Made by a program: the position numbers and the translations under genes
Shown: positions 1 to 5,500 of the stretch, piece after piece
How positions within the stretch are numbered: the stretch's first letter is position 1
Layout: every line of letters begins with the position of its first letter
The notes under the pieces: generated by a model
The model's input: the letters and a program-made list of their open reading frames with translations, nothing else
What the model was told of the DNA's origin: nothing
The model's database searches: none
NCBI GenBank assembly: GCA_964527395.1
Contig: CAZGQD010000042.1
Span: 1 to 11,448, forward strand
DNA length: 11,448 nt
Source of the DNA: GCA-2688265 sp964527395
GTDB lineage: Archaea > Nanobdellota > Nanobdellia > Woesearchaeales > GW2011-AR9
Direction of reading: 5' to 3'

Positions 1-2
1 GG

Positions 3-155
3 TCTTTGTCCTGGCCTTTTGCAATAATTGGTAAAAAGTTTTTGGCGCGCTTGCCTCCTCACTGGCAATTACATTATGAAATTACACCAACAACAAGCAT
101 TTTTGTTCATGAAATAGAACAAAAATTATTGCGTAGTTGTTTAGACCTGCGGTAA
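3..155 (+). CDS. Possible 3' end of a gene entering from the left edge
   Basis: A frame is open from the window edge to a TAA at 153-155 and would encode about 50 residues ending EIEQKLLRSCLDLR. I do not recognise the family. The other two forward frames stop early, which mildly favours this one. A second open frame, beginning TTG at 137 directly after a TAG, continues past this stop, so a frameshifted gene tail is possible. The same stretch contains a perfect 9-bp inverted repeat (21-29 with 124-132) and a 9-bp hairpin (100-108 with 117-125), and it resembles the fold-back sequence at 4047-4174 in both DNA and translation (WQ..H..I..TTSIF). It may therefore be repeat DNA rather than a working gene. 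Confidence 0.3.
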   Translation, partial: SLSWPFAIIGKKFLARLPPHWQLHYEITPTTSIFVHEIEQKLLRSCLDLR

Positions 156-197
156 GTCTGGCCAAGCGCCATAGGACTTTTATTATAAAATCGCAAA

Positions 198-245
198 ATG
201 ATGAATTTGCTAAAATTCAGCGTCTGGAAAATGATTTTTCCATAA
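198..245 (+). repeat. Double-hairpin palindromic element, copy R1
   Basis: First hairpin GAATTT-GCTA-AAATTC, linker CAGCGTCT, second hairpin GGAAAA-TGAT-TTTTCC. It has the same layout and linker as five other copies in the window. Its outer stem is the most eroded of the six. No target duplication is visible. Confidence 0.7.
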
Positions 246-277
246 AGGCCAGCTTAAGTACCCAGCATCCCAAAGAA

Positions 278-545
278 GGCTCTGTAGAAAACCTTAACGA
301 AGTGGGTACCAGAAATGTTCCATTTCTAAGTATGTATGGGGGGCGTCCTTGCAGAATGCAGAATTCAAAGAATTATGCGTCTGGAAACACAAAGTGTTTC
401 CACGAATCACTAAAAGCTTTGCTTTTCATGCATGCTCGCTTCGCTCGGTCCGATTTTCTTGGACCCTGCTCTTTCCAATTAATGTTTAATAATATTCAAC
501 ACCTCCTGTGAATACACAAGTGGAAAGAGCAGATTCTACAGAGCC
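278..545. mobile_element. MITE-like element 1, 268 bp, non-coding
   Basis: The ends are a 12-bp terminal inverted repeat, GGCTCTGTAGAA. Flanking 9-mers at 269-277 (CCCAAAGAA) and 546-554 (GCCAAAGAA) match at 8 of 9 positions, consistent with a slightly decayed target-site duplication. The first 79 bases are almost identical to the first 78 of the element at 2158-2350, differing by one G in a G-run and one T/C change; after that the two diverge. A palindromic repeat (356-406) begins exactly where the similarity ends. The right part has a perfect 12-bp inverted repeat (466-477 with 521-532). No transposase is encoded, so it is either a non-autonomous element or a deleted insertion sequence. The IS family cannot be assigned from these ends. 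Confidence 0.75.
356..406 (+). repeat. Double-hairpin palindromic element, copy R2, nested in MITE-like element 1
   Basis: First hairpin GCAGAATTC-AAA-GAATTATGC (one mismatch), linker GTCT, then a perfect 8-bp hairpin GGAAACAC-AAA-GTGTTTCC. It starts right after the GCAGAA that ends the region shared with the other MITE-like element. That other copy (2158-2350) lacks it here, which supports insertion into, or recombination at, this point. Confidence 0.8.
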
Positions 546-564
546 GCCAAAGAAAAAAGGAGGG

Positions 565-583
565 GAAAATTAAAAAAGAAAAT
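565..583 (-). terminator. T-rich transcription terminator of the head-repeat protein gene
   Basis: Immediately past the minus-strand stop at 586, the minus strand reads through T-runs (six T at 572-577, then TTTT at 566-569). Archaeal intrinsic termination depends on such T-tracts. No strong hairpin precedes them. Confidence 0.4.
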
Positions 584-585
584 CT

Positions 586-1329
586 TTAACTACAAAAATC
601 AGCACCTGAACCAAGATCACATACAGCTGATACTAATTCTGCAAACGAAACTTCTTCGATATCTCCATCATTTGTAACATCAAGTTCAACTACCATATCA
701 CTTGCACAAATTCTAAATTCTTTATCAGCAGAACTCACACAATAATCATCATCATTTGATGTTGCATCAAGACCTATTACAAACGAGTCTTCATGCGTTG
801 CTAGAGAATACTGTCCCATTGCAATCGAACCTTCTCCACTTGCTTCAGAGTAAGAACCTATAGAAACTGAAGAAGCACCACTTGCTGTAGTATATCTACC
901 AATAGCAGTTGAAGAATGACCACTTGCTGTTGTGCTAACACCTAAAGTAGTAGAATACGTATTAGTTGCCTTTGTATTTGATCCAAAAGCACTTGAATAT
1001 TTCCCTGTTGCATCATTACTATAACCTATTGCAAATGAGTGACCATCTTCAGCAGAAGAACCATATCCACATTCTAAAGAGCTAGATCCACTCCCATAAT
1101 CACAAATATCATCTACTGTTGTCATATCATCAATATTCTCTGAAAGAACTCCCTTCGCATAATCACTACTTCCTGCCTGTCCGACAATCGCCTCACCACT
1201 CTCAGAACCTTCTTCAACCACTACAACTGTCTCACTGCCACTACCTTGGAACATCAAAAACACAGCTACAACTGCAACCAAAGCAACAACAATCACTCCA
1301 ACCTTATGCATATTATCATCTCTTCCCAT
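586..1329 (-). CDS. Membrane-anchored surface protein with YadA-type head repeats
   Basis: The frame opens at a GTG (1341), but that GTG is the end of the Shine-Dalgarno GAGGTG (1339-1344). The ATG at 1329, nine bases downstream, is the better start and gives 247 residues. Numbered from the GTG, residues 14-31 form one hydrophobic segment that would anchor or export the protein. An acidic, Ser/Gly-rich stretch follows, then about 6.5 tandem 14-residue units (101-190) of the form S-x-A-I-G-x-x-x-x-A-S/T-G, for example STAIGRYTTASG. This is the left-handed beta-roll repeat of YadA/Hep_Hag trimeric adhesins. Six cysteines (80, 91, 201, 212, 241, 250) lie outside the repeats and could form disulfides. 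No YadA beta-barrel anchor is present, so it would be held by the N-terminal segment. A role in cell contact is inference. Confidence 0.75.
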   Translation of the reverse strand: MGRDDNMHKVGVIVVALVAVVAVFLMFQGSGSETVVVVEEGSESGEAIVGQAGSSDYAKGVLSENIDDMTTVDDICDYGSGSSSLECGYGSSAEDGHSFAIGYSNDATGKYSSAFGSNTKATNTYSTTLGVSTTASGHSSTAIGRYTTASGASSVSIGSYSEASGEGSIAMGQYSLATHEDSFVIGLDATSNDDDYCVSSADKEFRICASDMVVELDVTNDGDIEEVSFAELVSAVCDLGSGADFCS

Positions 1330-1384
1330 AAAACCATTCACCTCAATAAACTAATTATAATAAACCTAACAAAAGAATTCCATC

Positions 1385-1392
1385 TATATAAA
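1385..1392 (-). promoter_or_regulatory. TATA box of the head-repeat protein gene
   Basis: The minus strand reads AATATTTATATAG. TTTATATA lies about 60 bases upstream of the ATG at 1329, so a start site about 25 bases on would give a short leader containing the GAGGTG ribosome-binding site. The box sits in the gap after rnp3, giving this gene its own promoter. Confidence 0.55.
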
Positions 1393-1400
1393 TATTGACC

Positions 1401-1940
1401 TCACTTCTTCTTCAACATGTTCAAAAAAGAATTAATTTCATCATAAGACCTATCCACTCCACTCCCAAAAGAAGACACAAGCACATTAATTCCCATCTTC
1501 ACACATAACTGATAATTAGCTTTCATCAAAGCCAGCAACCTACCGCTCTTCTTAACATTTTTCTCTAGCACAAAATCACTATAAGCAAAACAAACAACTT
1601 TCCCACGACGCACAACTGTCTGCAACAACCCAACATCAAGCCCAGAACGTAAATAATGTACAGAATCCTTATAATGCACTCTTTCAGCTCCAACAATAAA
1701 CCGAGCTGAACTTTGTTCAATCGCATGCACCAGTTGCTGCTCAGAACTCACTCGAACCATAACAGGAACTTTACTTTTCCTAAGCTTATTCATAACAGAC
1801 AGGTATTTCTTCCAATCCTTTTCATATACATACACAAAATCTCGACCCAAAAAAAGCGAGCCAGAATAGCCTAAATCTAAACTTCTAGCTTCCAGTACAG
1901 GATGGTATGAACAAAACAGCACATTTTCCATATGAACCAT
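1401..1940 (-). CDS. rnp3: Ribonuclease P protein component 3 (Rpp30)
   Basis: A protein subunit of archaeal RNase P, which removes 5' leaders from precursor tRNAs; Rpp30 pairs with Pop5 to support the catalytic RNA. The 179-residue product shows family hallmarks: V-G-A-E-R near the middle, followed by a YLRSGLDVGLLQTVVRRGKV segment, where family members carry a conserved H-x-R-S-G-L-x-like motif. A conserved helix follows: RLLALMKANYQLCVKMGINVLVSSF. It is somewhat short for the family, mainly at the C-terminus. The first possible start at 1943 is TTG; the following ATG at 1940 is preferred because GAGG (1949-1952) lies 8 bases upstream. The gene begins 31 bases after the original stop of the disrupted membrane protein gene, so the two were probably co-transcribed. 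No separate promoter fits in the gap. Confidence 0.88.
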   Translation of the reverse strand: MVHMENVLFCSYHPVLEARSLDLGYSGSLFLGRDFVYVYEKDWKKYLSVMNKLRKSKVPVMVRVSSEQQLVHAIEQSSARFIVGAERVHYKDSVHYLRSGLDVGLLQTVVRRGKVVCFAYSDFVLEKNVKKSGRLLALMKANYQLCVKMGINVLVSSFGSGVDRSYDEINSFLNMLKKK

Positions 1941-1971
1941 CAAAATATCCTCAATTATTTAAACTTAGCAT

Positions 1972-2485
1972 CTATTTTTTCTCAAACCTGGAAGATCCAT
2001 TTGAAACAAGCAAATAAATTATGTAAACACTTCCATAAAAAATCAACATAGTCATAATTTCTTCATCATAAGGTATTGGTGATTCCAAACCAAAACCTCT
2101 AAAAAAAATTGAAGAAACGCTATAAGAAAAACCATAGACACTAATAGTCAAATCTATGGCTCTGTAGAAAACCTTAACGAAGTGGGTACCAGAAATGTTC
2201 CATTTCTAAGTATGTATGGGGGCGTCCTCGCAGAAAGAGACAATCTTCAAAAGAGCTATACAATTCGACCTGAGTGAGGCACGAACGAACGCGGAGAAGA
2301 ACCTCTTCAGCCTCGCCCCCATCGAACGCAGTGAGATTTTCTACAGAGCCCAAATCTATAGAACTTTTTAGCTTTGATTTCCACTTATAAAGAACAACAC
2401 CTCTATCATAGTAATCCAAAATCAATCTAACAAGCCAAATTATTATTGAAATTGCTAATAAAAAATACCCTAAAACTAAAATCAT
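1972..2485 (-). pseudogene. Small membrane protein gene split by a MITE-like element
   Basis: The first 45 codons (2485-2351) encode a hydrophobic N-terminus, MILVLGYFLLAISIIIWLVR, then a short basic stretch ending SSIDL. At codon 45 the 193-bp element at 2158-2350 interrupts the frame; translation now runs into the element and stops at 2174 after 58 foreign residues. Removing the element and one copy of its 9-bp target duplication (CAAATCTAT, 2149-2157 and 2351-2359) restores one frame. It continues ACT ATT AGT from 2148 through a second hydrophobic segment (MTMLIFYGSVYIIYLLV) to TAG at 1974-1972, giving an ancestral protein of 103 residues with one membrane segment at each end. I do not recognise the family. 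The start overlaps the stop of the upstream glycine-zipper gene (ATGA). Confidence 0.8.
2158..2350. mobile_element. MITE-like element 2, 193 bp
   Basis: The ends form a 14-bp inverted repeat, GGCTCTGTAGAAAA, and a perfect 9-bp target duplication CAAATCTAT flanks it (2149-2157, 2351-2359). The left 78 bases match element 1 (278-356) almost exactly; the right end shares only the terminal repeat. There is no room for a transposase, so movement would need one supplied elsewhere. The perfect duplication and the still-intact reading frames on both sides point to a recent insertion. Confidence 0.88.
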
Positions 2486-2652
2486 CTTCCTTTAAATTGC
2501 CTAATTATTCTTGGTGCAAAAGATCCAGCTAGTATCCCTACACTTCCTCCAACTACTGCTCCTAATGCTCCTGCACTCCCACCTCCTACTAAAGTCCCTA
2601 GACCTAGACCTATTAAGGCAATATCTTTATCCTCATTTCTTATCCCTACCAT
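2482..2652 (-). CDS. 56-residue glycine-zipper membrane protein
   Basis: The ATG at 2652-2650 opens a 56-codon frame ending TGA at 2484-2482. The protein has a short charged N-terminus (MVGIRNEDKD), then about 35 residues of Gly/Ala/Leu/Val with glycines at small-residue spacing (LIGLGLGTLVGGGSAGALG), and a basic tail ending RQFKGR. Glycine zippers of this kind pack membrane helices against each other and are common in small membrane proteins and in bacteriocin-like peptides. Its TGA overlaps the ATG of the next gene by four bases (ATGA), which suggests translational coupling to that two-segment membrane protein. There is no Shine-Dalgarno; a TATA box about 26 bases upstream suggests a leaderless transcript. 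The function is unknown. Confidence 0.65.
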   Translation of the reverse strand: MVGIRNEDKDIALIGLGLGTLVGGGSAGALGAVVGGSVGILAGSFAPRIIRQFKGR

Positions 2653-2674
2653 AATAAAAAAACACTAAACATTT

Positions 2675-2682
2675 TATTTAAA
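2675..2682 (-). promoter_or_regulatory. TATA box for the glycine-zipper / membrane protein / rnp3 run
   Basis: The minus strand reads GGGTTTAAATAAAA. The centre of TTTAAATA is about 26 bases from the ATG at 2652, the spacing expected when the transcript starts at the start codon. It would drive the coupled minus-strand genes down to rnp3. Confidence 0.5.
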
Positions 2683-2717
2683 CCCTTTGCCAAAAAATAG
2701 CTTAAATCCACAGAACT

Positions 2718-2726
2718 ATTTATAAA
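2718..2726 (+). promoter_or_regulatory. TATA box of the sulfur-carrier gene
   Basis: ATTTATAAA inside CTATTTATAAAGC matches the archaeal TATA consensus and the boxes upstream of TBP. A start site near 2745 would give a leader of about 60 bases carrying the ribosome-binding site GGAG (2794-2797), which ends 7 bases before the ATG at 2805. Confidence 0.5.
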
Positions 2727-2804
2727 GCACAATCCAAAATACAACACAATTAAACACAACCAATCAAACATGTGGCCAATTAGTGGAAGCATAGGAGAAA
2801 GAAA

Positions 2805-3017
2805 ATGAAACCAAAAACTGTAACTGTTTTTAACGAAAAAGAGAACCAAACATTAAGAGTAGATACAAACTCTTCTACAGTTAAGGAACTTCTAAAAGAA
2901 TTAAACATTAACAGTGAAACTGTCATTATCACAAGAAACGACGATGTCCTACTCTTAGACAACGAACTTAACGATAACGACACAATCAACCTTCTCTCCG
3001 TGATCTCTGGCGGATAA
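2805..3017 (+). CDS. Ubiquitin-like sulfur carrier (ThiS/MoaD/Urm1/SAMP type)
   Basis: A 70-residue beta-grasp protein ending in the diglycine VISGG. In this family the terminal glycine is adenylated by an E1-like enzyme and becomes a thiocarboxylate that donates sulfur to tRNA thiolation, molybdopterin or thiamin synthesis; archaeal members (SAMPs) can also be joined to proteins. The pattern is typical: two N-terminal strands (VTVFNEKENQTLRV), the S-T-V-K-E-L-L-K-E-L helix, a short V-I-I-T-R-N-D turn, and L-N-D-N-D-T-I-N-L-L before the tail. The next gene is an Ncs6/TtuA-type thiolase and the one after is an E1-like enzyme, so the likeliest job is 2-thiouridine formation in tRNA. ThiS and MoaD roles cannot be excluded from sequence alone. 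GGAG 7 bases upstream supports this start. Confidence 0.85.
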   Translation: MKPKTVTVFNEKENQTLRVDTNSSTVKELLKELNINSETVIITRNDDVLLLDNELNDNDTINLLSVISGG

Positions 3018-3068
3018 AAAAACAAATCCTAACCAAAATTACTAATTAGCTACAATCTAAAGCTAAAA

Positions 3069-4040
3069 ATGGAACCAAATAACCCTAAAACCCAAAAACA
3101 GTACGTAATAGAGCTCCAGCACGGCAAATTAACCAAGCAGGAGTTCATCACTTATCTAGAATCAAAAGTATTCAAAACCATCAACAGGTTCAAATTAATC
3201 GATAGAAACGATAAAATCTGCGTAGCTGCTTCTGGCGGAAAAGACTCCCTCACAGTTCTATATCTGATCAAAAAATACATGGAGAAATACAACATCCCAA
3301 CAAAAAACCTTCAAGCCCTAGCTATCAACGAAGGTATAGCAGACTATAGAGACCAAACTTTAGAAGATCTAAAAGAGTTCACCAACAAACACAACATCCC
3401 CTTAACAATTGCTAGCTTCAAAGAAAACTTCAACAAAACCTTAGACGAAGCCTACCCCATTATTAACAAACTAACAAAGAAAAAACCTTGTAACATCTGC
3501 GGCGTATGGCGAAGAACTCTTCTTAACACCTACGCAAAAAAACTAGGAGCAACAAAGCTAGCTACTGGTCATAACATGGATGATGAGGCTCAAGCTATTC
3601 TTATGAACCAGTTCAAAGCCAACACAAAACTGGCAGCCAAACTAGGTCCAGTCTCTGGAATCGACAAACATGAAGGTTTCGTCCAAAGAATCAAACCCCT
3701 TTACTTATGCTCAGAAAAAGAAACCAGACTCTACACTTACCTATTAAATTTCAAAGTAAATTACACCGAATGCCCAAATGTAACCCTTAGCTACCGTTCA
3801 GAAATCAGAGACATGCTTAACAATTTCGAACAAAAGTATCCTGGAACTAAGAACGGCATCATCCAATCTTTCTTAGACATCCTTCCAACCTTAAAAGAAA
3901 AACAAATCTCTGAAAACAAAGACTCTTCCTCAGCTCCAAGACAATGCCAGATCTGCAGAGAACCGAGCAACAACGACACTTGCAACTCTTGCAACCTAAA
4001 AAACCTAATCACCACCAAAAAAAAAGAAACAAACTCATAA
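3069..4040 (+). CDS. ncsA: tRNA 2-thiolation enzyme, Ncs6/TtuA (NcsA) family
   Basis: A 323-residue PP-loop ATPase expected to adenylate uridine 34 or 54 of tRNA and replace its C2 oxygen with sulfur carried by a ubiquitin-like protein. Visible motifs are the PP-loop SGGKDS (55-60), C141-x2-C144 and C235 (the three cysteines that hold the Fe-S cluster in TtuA), and GHNMDDEAQA (167-176). A C-terminal zinc finger has C293-x2-C296 and C305-x2-C308. The N-terminal zinc finger that family members normally carry is missing: the corresponding region (about 1-40) has no cysteine, and no upstream start exists before an in-frame TAA at 3030-3032. The tail after residue 311 is Lys/Thr rich. It starts 51 bases after the sulfur-carrier stop, so both are probably in one operon. 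Confidence 0.85.
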   Translation: MEPNNPKTQKQYVIELQHGKLTKQEFITYLESKVFKTINRFKLIDRNDKICVAASGGKDSLTVLYLIKKYMEKYNIPTKNLQALAINEGIADYRDQTLEDLKEFTNKHNIPLTIASFKENFNKTLDEAYPIINKLTKKKPCNICGVWRRTLLNTYAKKLGATKLATGHNMDDEAQAILMNQFKANTKLAAKLGPVSGIDKHEGFVQRIKPLYLCSEKETRLYTYLLNFKVNYTECPNVTLSYRSEIRDMLNNFEQKYPGTKNGIIQSFLDILPTLKEKQISENKDSSSAPRQCQICREPSNNDTCNSCNLKNLITTKKKETNS

Positions 4041-4046
4041 AACACA

Positions 4047-4174
4047 AAGATTAGCGCCGTCCCTTACTGGCAATCCCACCAACGCATAAATCAAACAACG
4101 AGCATTTTTCAAGCCTGTCTTGAAAAATTAAGGCGAGTGAACACGCTTGCAATAAGTTTGACAGCGCTAATCTT
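4047..4174. repeat. 128-bp fold-back sequence between thiolase and E1-like genes
   Basis: The ends form a 15-bp inverted repeat with one C/T difference (4047-4061, AAGATTAGCGCCGTC, with 4160-4174). Directly inside, 4063-4073 pairs with 4147-4156 with one bulge and one mismatch, giving about 25 paired positions. The centre holds a perfect 9-bp hairpin TTTTTCAAG-CCTGT-CTTGAAAAA (4105-4127). It is richer in G+C than the flanking DNA. It could be a MITE-like element, a structured RNA, or the remains of a gene related to 1-155: read forward, one frame gives WQSHQRINQTTSIF, similar to WQLHYEITPTTSIF there. No target duplication is visible. The rest of the gap 4041-4272 shows no gene. Confidence 0.55.
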
Positions 4175-4272
4175 GTAATAAAAAACATACCATTTTACCC
4201 TCTACATCCAACTTTTCACAATGTAGAAGTGTAAGAATCAAACACAAAAAATCAAAATAAGAGATATAACCC

Positions 4273-5244
4273 ATGCAAAACAGATACCATAGACAAGAAC
4301 TAGTACTAGGAAAAGCAGCACAACAACTCCTAAACAAAGCAAGAGTAACAATTGTAGGCGCAGGAGCTTTAGGTACAGTAGCAGCTGAACTTCTACTAAG
4401 GGCAGGAGTCACTAACCTAACCATTATAGACAGAGACATAATAGAACTCTCCAACCTCCAAAGACAAACATTATACACAGAATCAGATATAAAACAAGCA
4501 AAAACAAGCACAATAAAAAATAAATTACTTCAAATCAACAAAAAAGCAAACATCACAACCCACCTAACTCACTTAAACAAATTCAACATCAAAAACACCA
4601 TAAAAACAACAAACGAAAGCAAACCAGACATCATTCTAGATTGCACAGACAACATTCAAACCAGACTTCTATTAGACATTTTCAGAATCAAACACAATAT
4701 CCCAATCATCTTCGCCAGCGCCATCCAAACTAAAGGCACAGTAGCCCTTCTAACAAACTACGAAAACACCAAAACAACCCTTAACTCCTTCCTTCCACAA
4801 AACGCTCAAGGCCAAACTTGTTCTCAAGTTGGAGTTCTAAACACAACAACAAGCACAATAGCCTCAATGCAAGTAACTTTCACAATCAAACACTTAACTA
4901 ACCAATCAGAAGATATCCAAAACAAGCTTTTCATCCAAGACATTTGGGAATCAAGCATCAACAAATTCAACCTCAAACCCACCAAAAAAGAAACATTAGA
5001 ATACCCAGACCTACAAAGAATCCAAAGATTCTGCAGTAGCTACTTCCAAATCCTCCCAGACACAAACACCTCAATAGACCTAAAACAATTAAACAAACAA
5101 CTAGAAGACTCAACCCTAAACAAAAATAATACAATCCTAACCACAAAAAACCATCACAAAATCTTCCAAGACAAAAGAGCCCTAATCAAAGCAAAAGACA
5201 AAAAAGAAGCAAAAATCATCTATTCAAAAATTATAGGCAACTAA
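4273..5244 (+). CDS. E1-like adenylyltransferase (ThiF/MoeB/UbaA family)
   Basis: Expected to adenylate the C-terminal glycine of the ubiquitin-like carrier encoded at 2805 and help convert it to a thiocarboxylate. Motifs in order: RYHRQ (4-8), nucleotide-binding GAGALG (29-34), D53 with R64 in NLQRQ, D-C-T-D-N (123-127) with the Mg-ATP aspartate D126, and the candidate active cysteine C183 in GQTCSQVGVL. The C-terminal block KIFQDKRALIKAKDKKEA (296-313) matches the tail found on many ThiF/MoeB proteins. The two CxxC pairs that bind structural zinc in MoeB are absent: the product has only three cysteines (124, 183, 254). There is no rhodanese domain, so sulfur must come from another protein. 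No Shine-Dalgarno is seen. The coding strand has very few G residues. Confidence 0.85.
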   Translation: MQNRYHRQELVLGKAAQQLLNKARVTIVGAGALGTVAAELLLRAGVTNLTIIDRDIIELSNLQRQTLYTESDIKQAKTSTIKNKLLQINKKANITTHLTHLNKFNIKNTIKTTNESKPDIILDCTDNIQTRLLLDIFRIKHNIPIIFASAIQTKGTVALLTNYENTKTTLNSFLPQNAQGQTCSQVGVLNTTTSTIASMQVTFTIKHLTNQSEDIQNKLFIQDIWESSINKFNLKPTKKETLEYPDLQRIQRFCSSYFQILPDTNTSIDLKQLNKQLEDSTLNKNNTILTTKNHHKIFQDKRALIKAKDKKEAKIIYSKIIGN

Positions 5245-5347
5245 TTTTTACCCACAAAACACCATTTCTCCATCGGAAACCAAGGGGTCTAAATCACCAC
5301 TACTTCCTCTATAAAACTACTAAAAAACCCTATTTTATTAAGCAAGC

Positions 5348-5401
5348 TTTATAAAGTACAAACTAAATTCATTTATAAAGCATTTAAATACTATTTATAA
5401 A
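5348..5401. promoter_or_regulatory. Three TTTATAAA boxes upstream of the TBP gene
   Basis: Perfect palindromic TATA sequences lie at 5348-5355, 5372-5379 and 5394-5401, spaced 24 and 22 bases apart. A fourth, at 5449-5456, is the functional-looking box. Being palindromic, each could bind TBP in either direction. The rest of 5245-5347 is AT-rich and shows no gene; TTTTT just after the E1-like stop may end that transcript. Confidence 0.5.
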
Positions 5402-5445
5402 TGCTGAATTTAAATTCAGCGTCTGAAAAATTAATTTTTCATGAA
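5401..5445 (+). repeat. Double-hairpin palindromic element, copy R3, in the TBP promoter
   Basis: Two perfect 18-bp palindromes, GCTGAATTTAAATTCAGC and TGAAAAATTAATTTTTCA, are separated by GTC. This copy has TGAAAA where the others have TGGAAA. It is flanked by the 12-bp direct repeat ACTATTTATAAA (5390-5401 and 5445-5456), which contains a TATA box. Confidence 0.85.
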
Positions 5446-5447
5446 CT

Positions 5448-5489
5448 ATTTATAAACAACCCCTCAATCTTATACGAAAAGCAAAGGAG
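5448..5489 (+). promoter_or_regulatory. TATA box and ribosome-binding site of TBP
   Basis: ATTTATAAA (5448-5456) lies about 49 bases before the ATG; a start site near 5478 would leave a short leader. That leader holds the Shine-Dalgarno AAAGGAG (5483-5489), 11 bases from the ATG at 5501. Confidence 0.6.
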
Positions 5490-5500
5490 ACGAAATAACC

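Noticed and set aside
137..511. A 124-codon open frame across the left repeats
   Set aside because: It starts with TTG right after a stop, runs through a palindromic repeat and most of the MITE-like element, and its second half is element sequence. At most its first part (to 277) is a frameshifted gene tail.
2646..2849. Hydrophobic 67-codon minus-strand frame
   Set aside because: It starts inside the sulfur-carrier gene, overlaps the glycine-zipper start, has no ribosome-binding site, and its hydrophobicity reflects the T-rich antisense of an A-rich gene.
2780..3025. Minus-strand frame opposite the sulfur-carrier gene
   Set aside because: It lies antisense to a clear beta-grasp protein with a diglycine end; Ser/Phe/Leu-rich composition is that of a shadow frame.
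4047..4174. tRNA or known archaeal ncRNA gene
   Set aside because: No cloverleaf, T-loop GTTC in context, K-turn or H/ACA end could be recognised; only the long fold-back is supported.
4273..5244. C-terminal rhodanese domain on the E1-like protein, as in Uba4
   Set aside because: After residue 255 there is no cysteine and no rhodanese active-site loop; the tail matches the short block found on ThiF/MoeB proteins.
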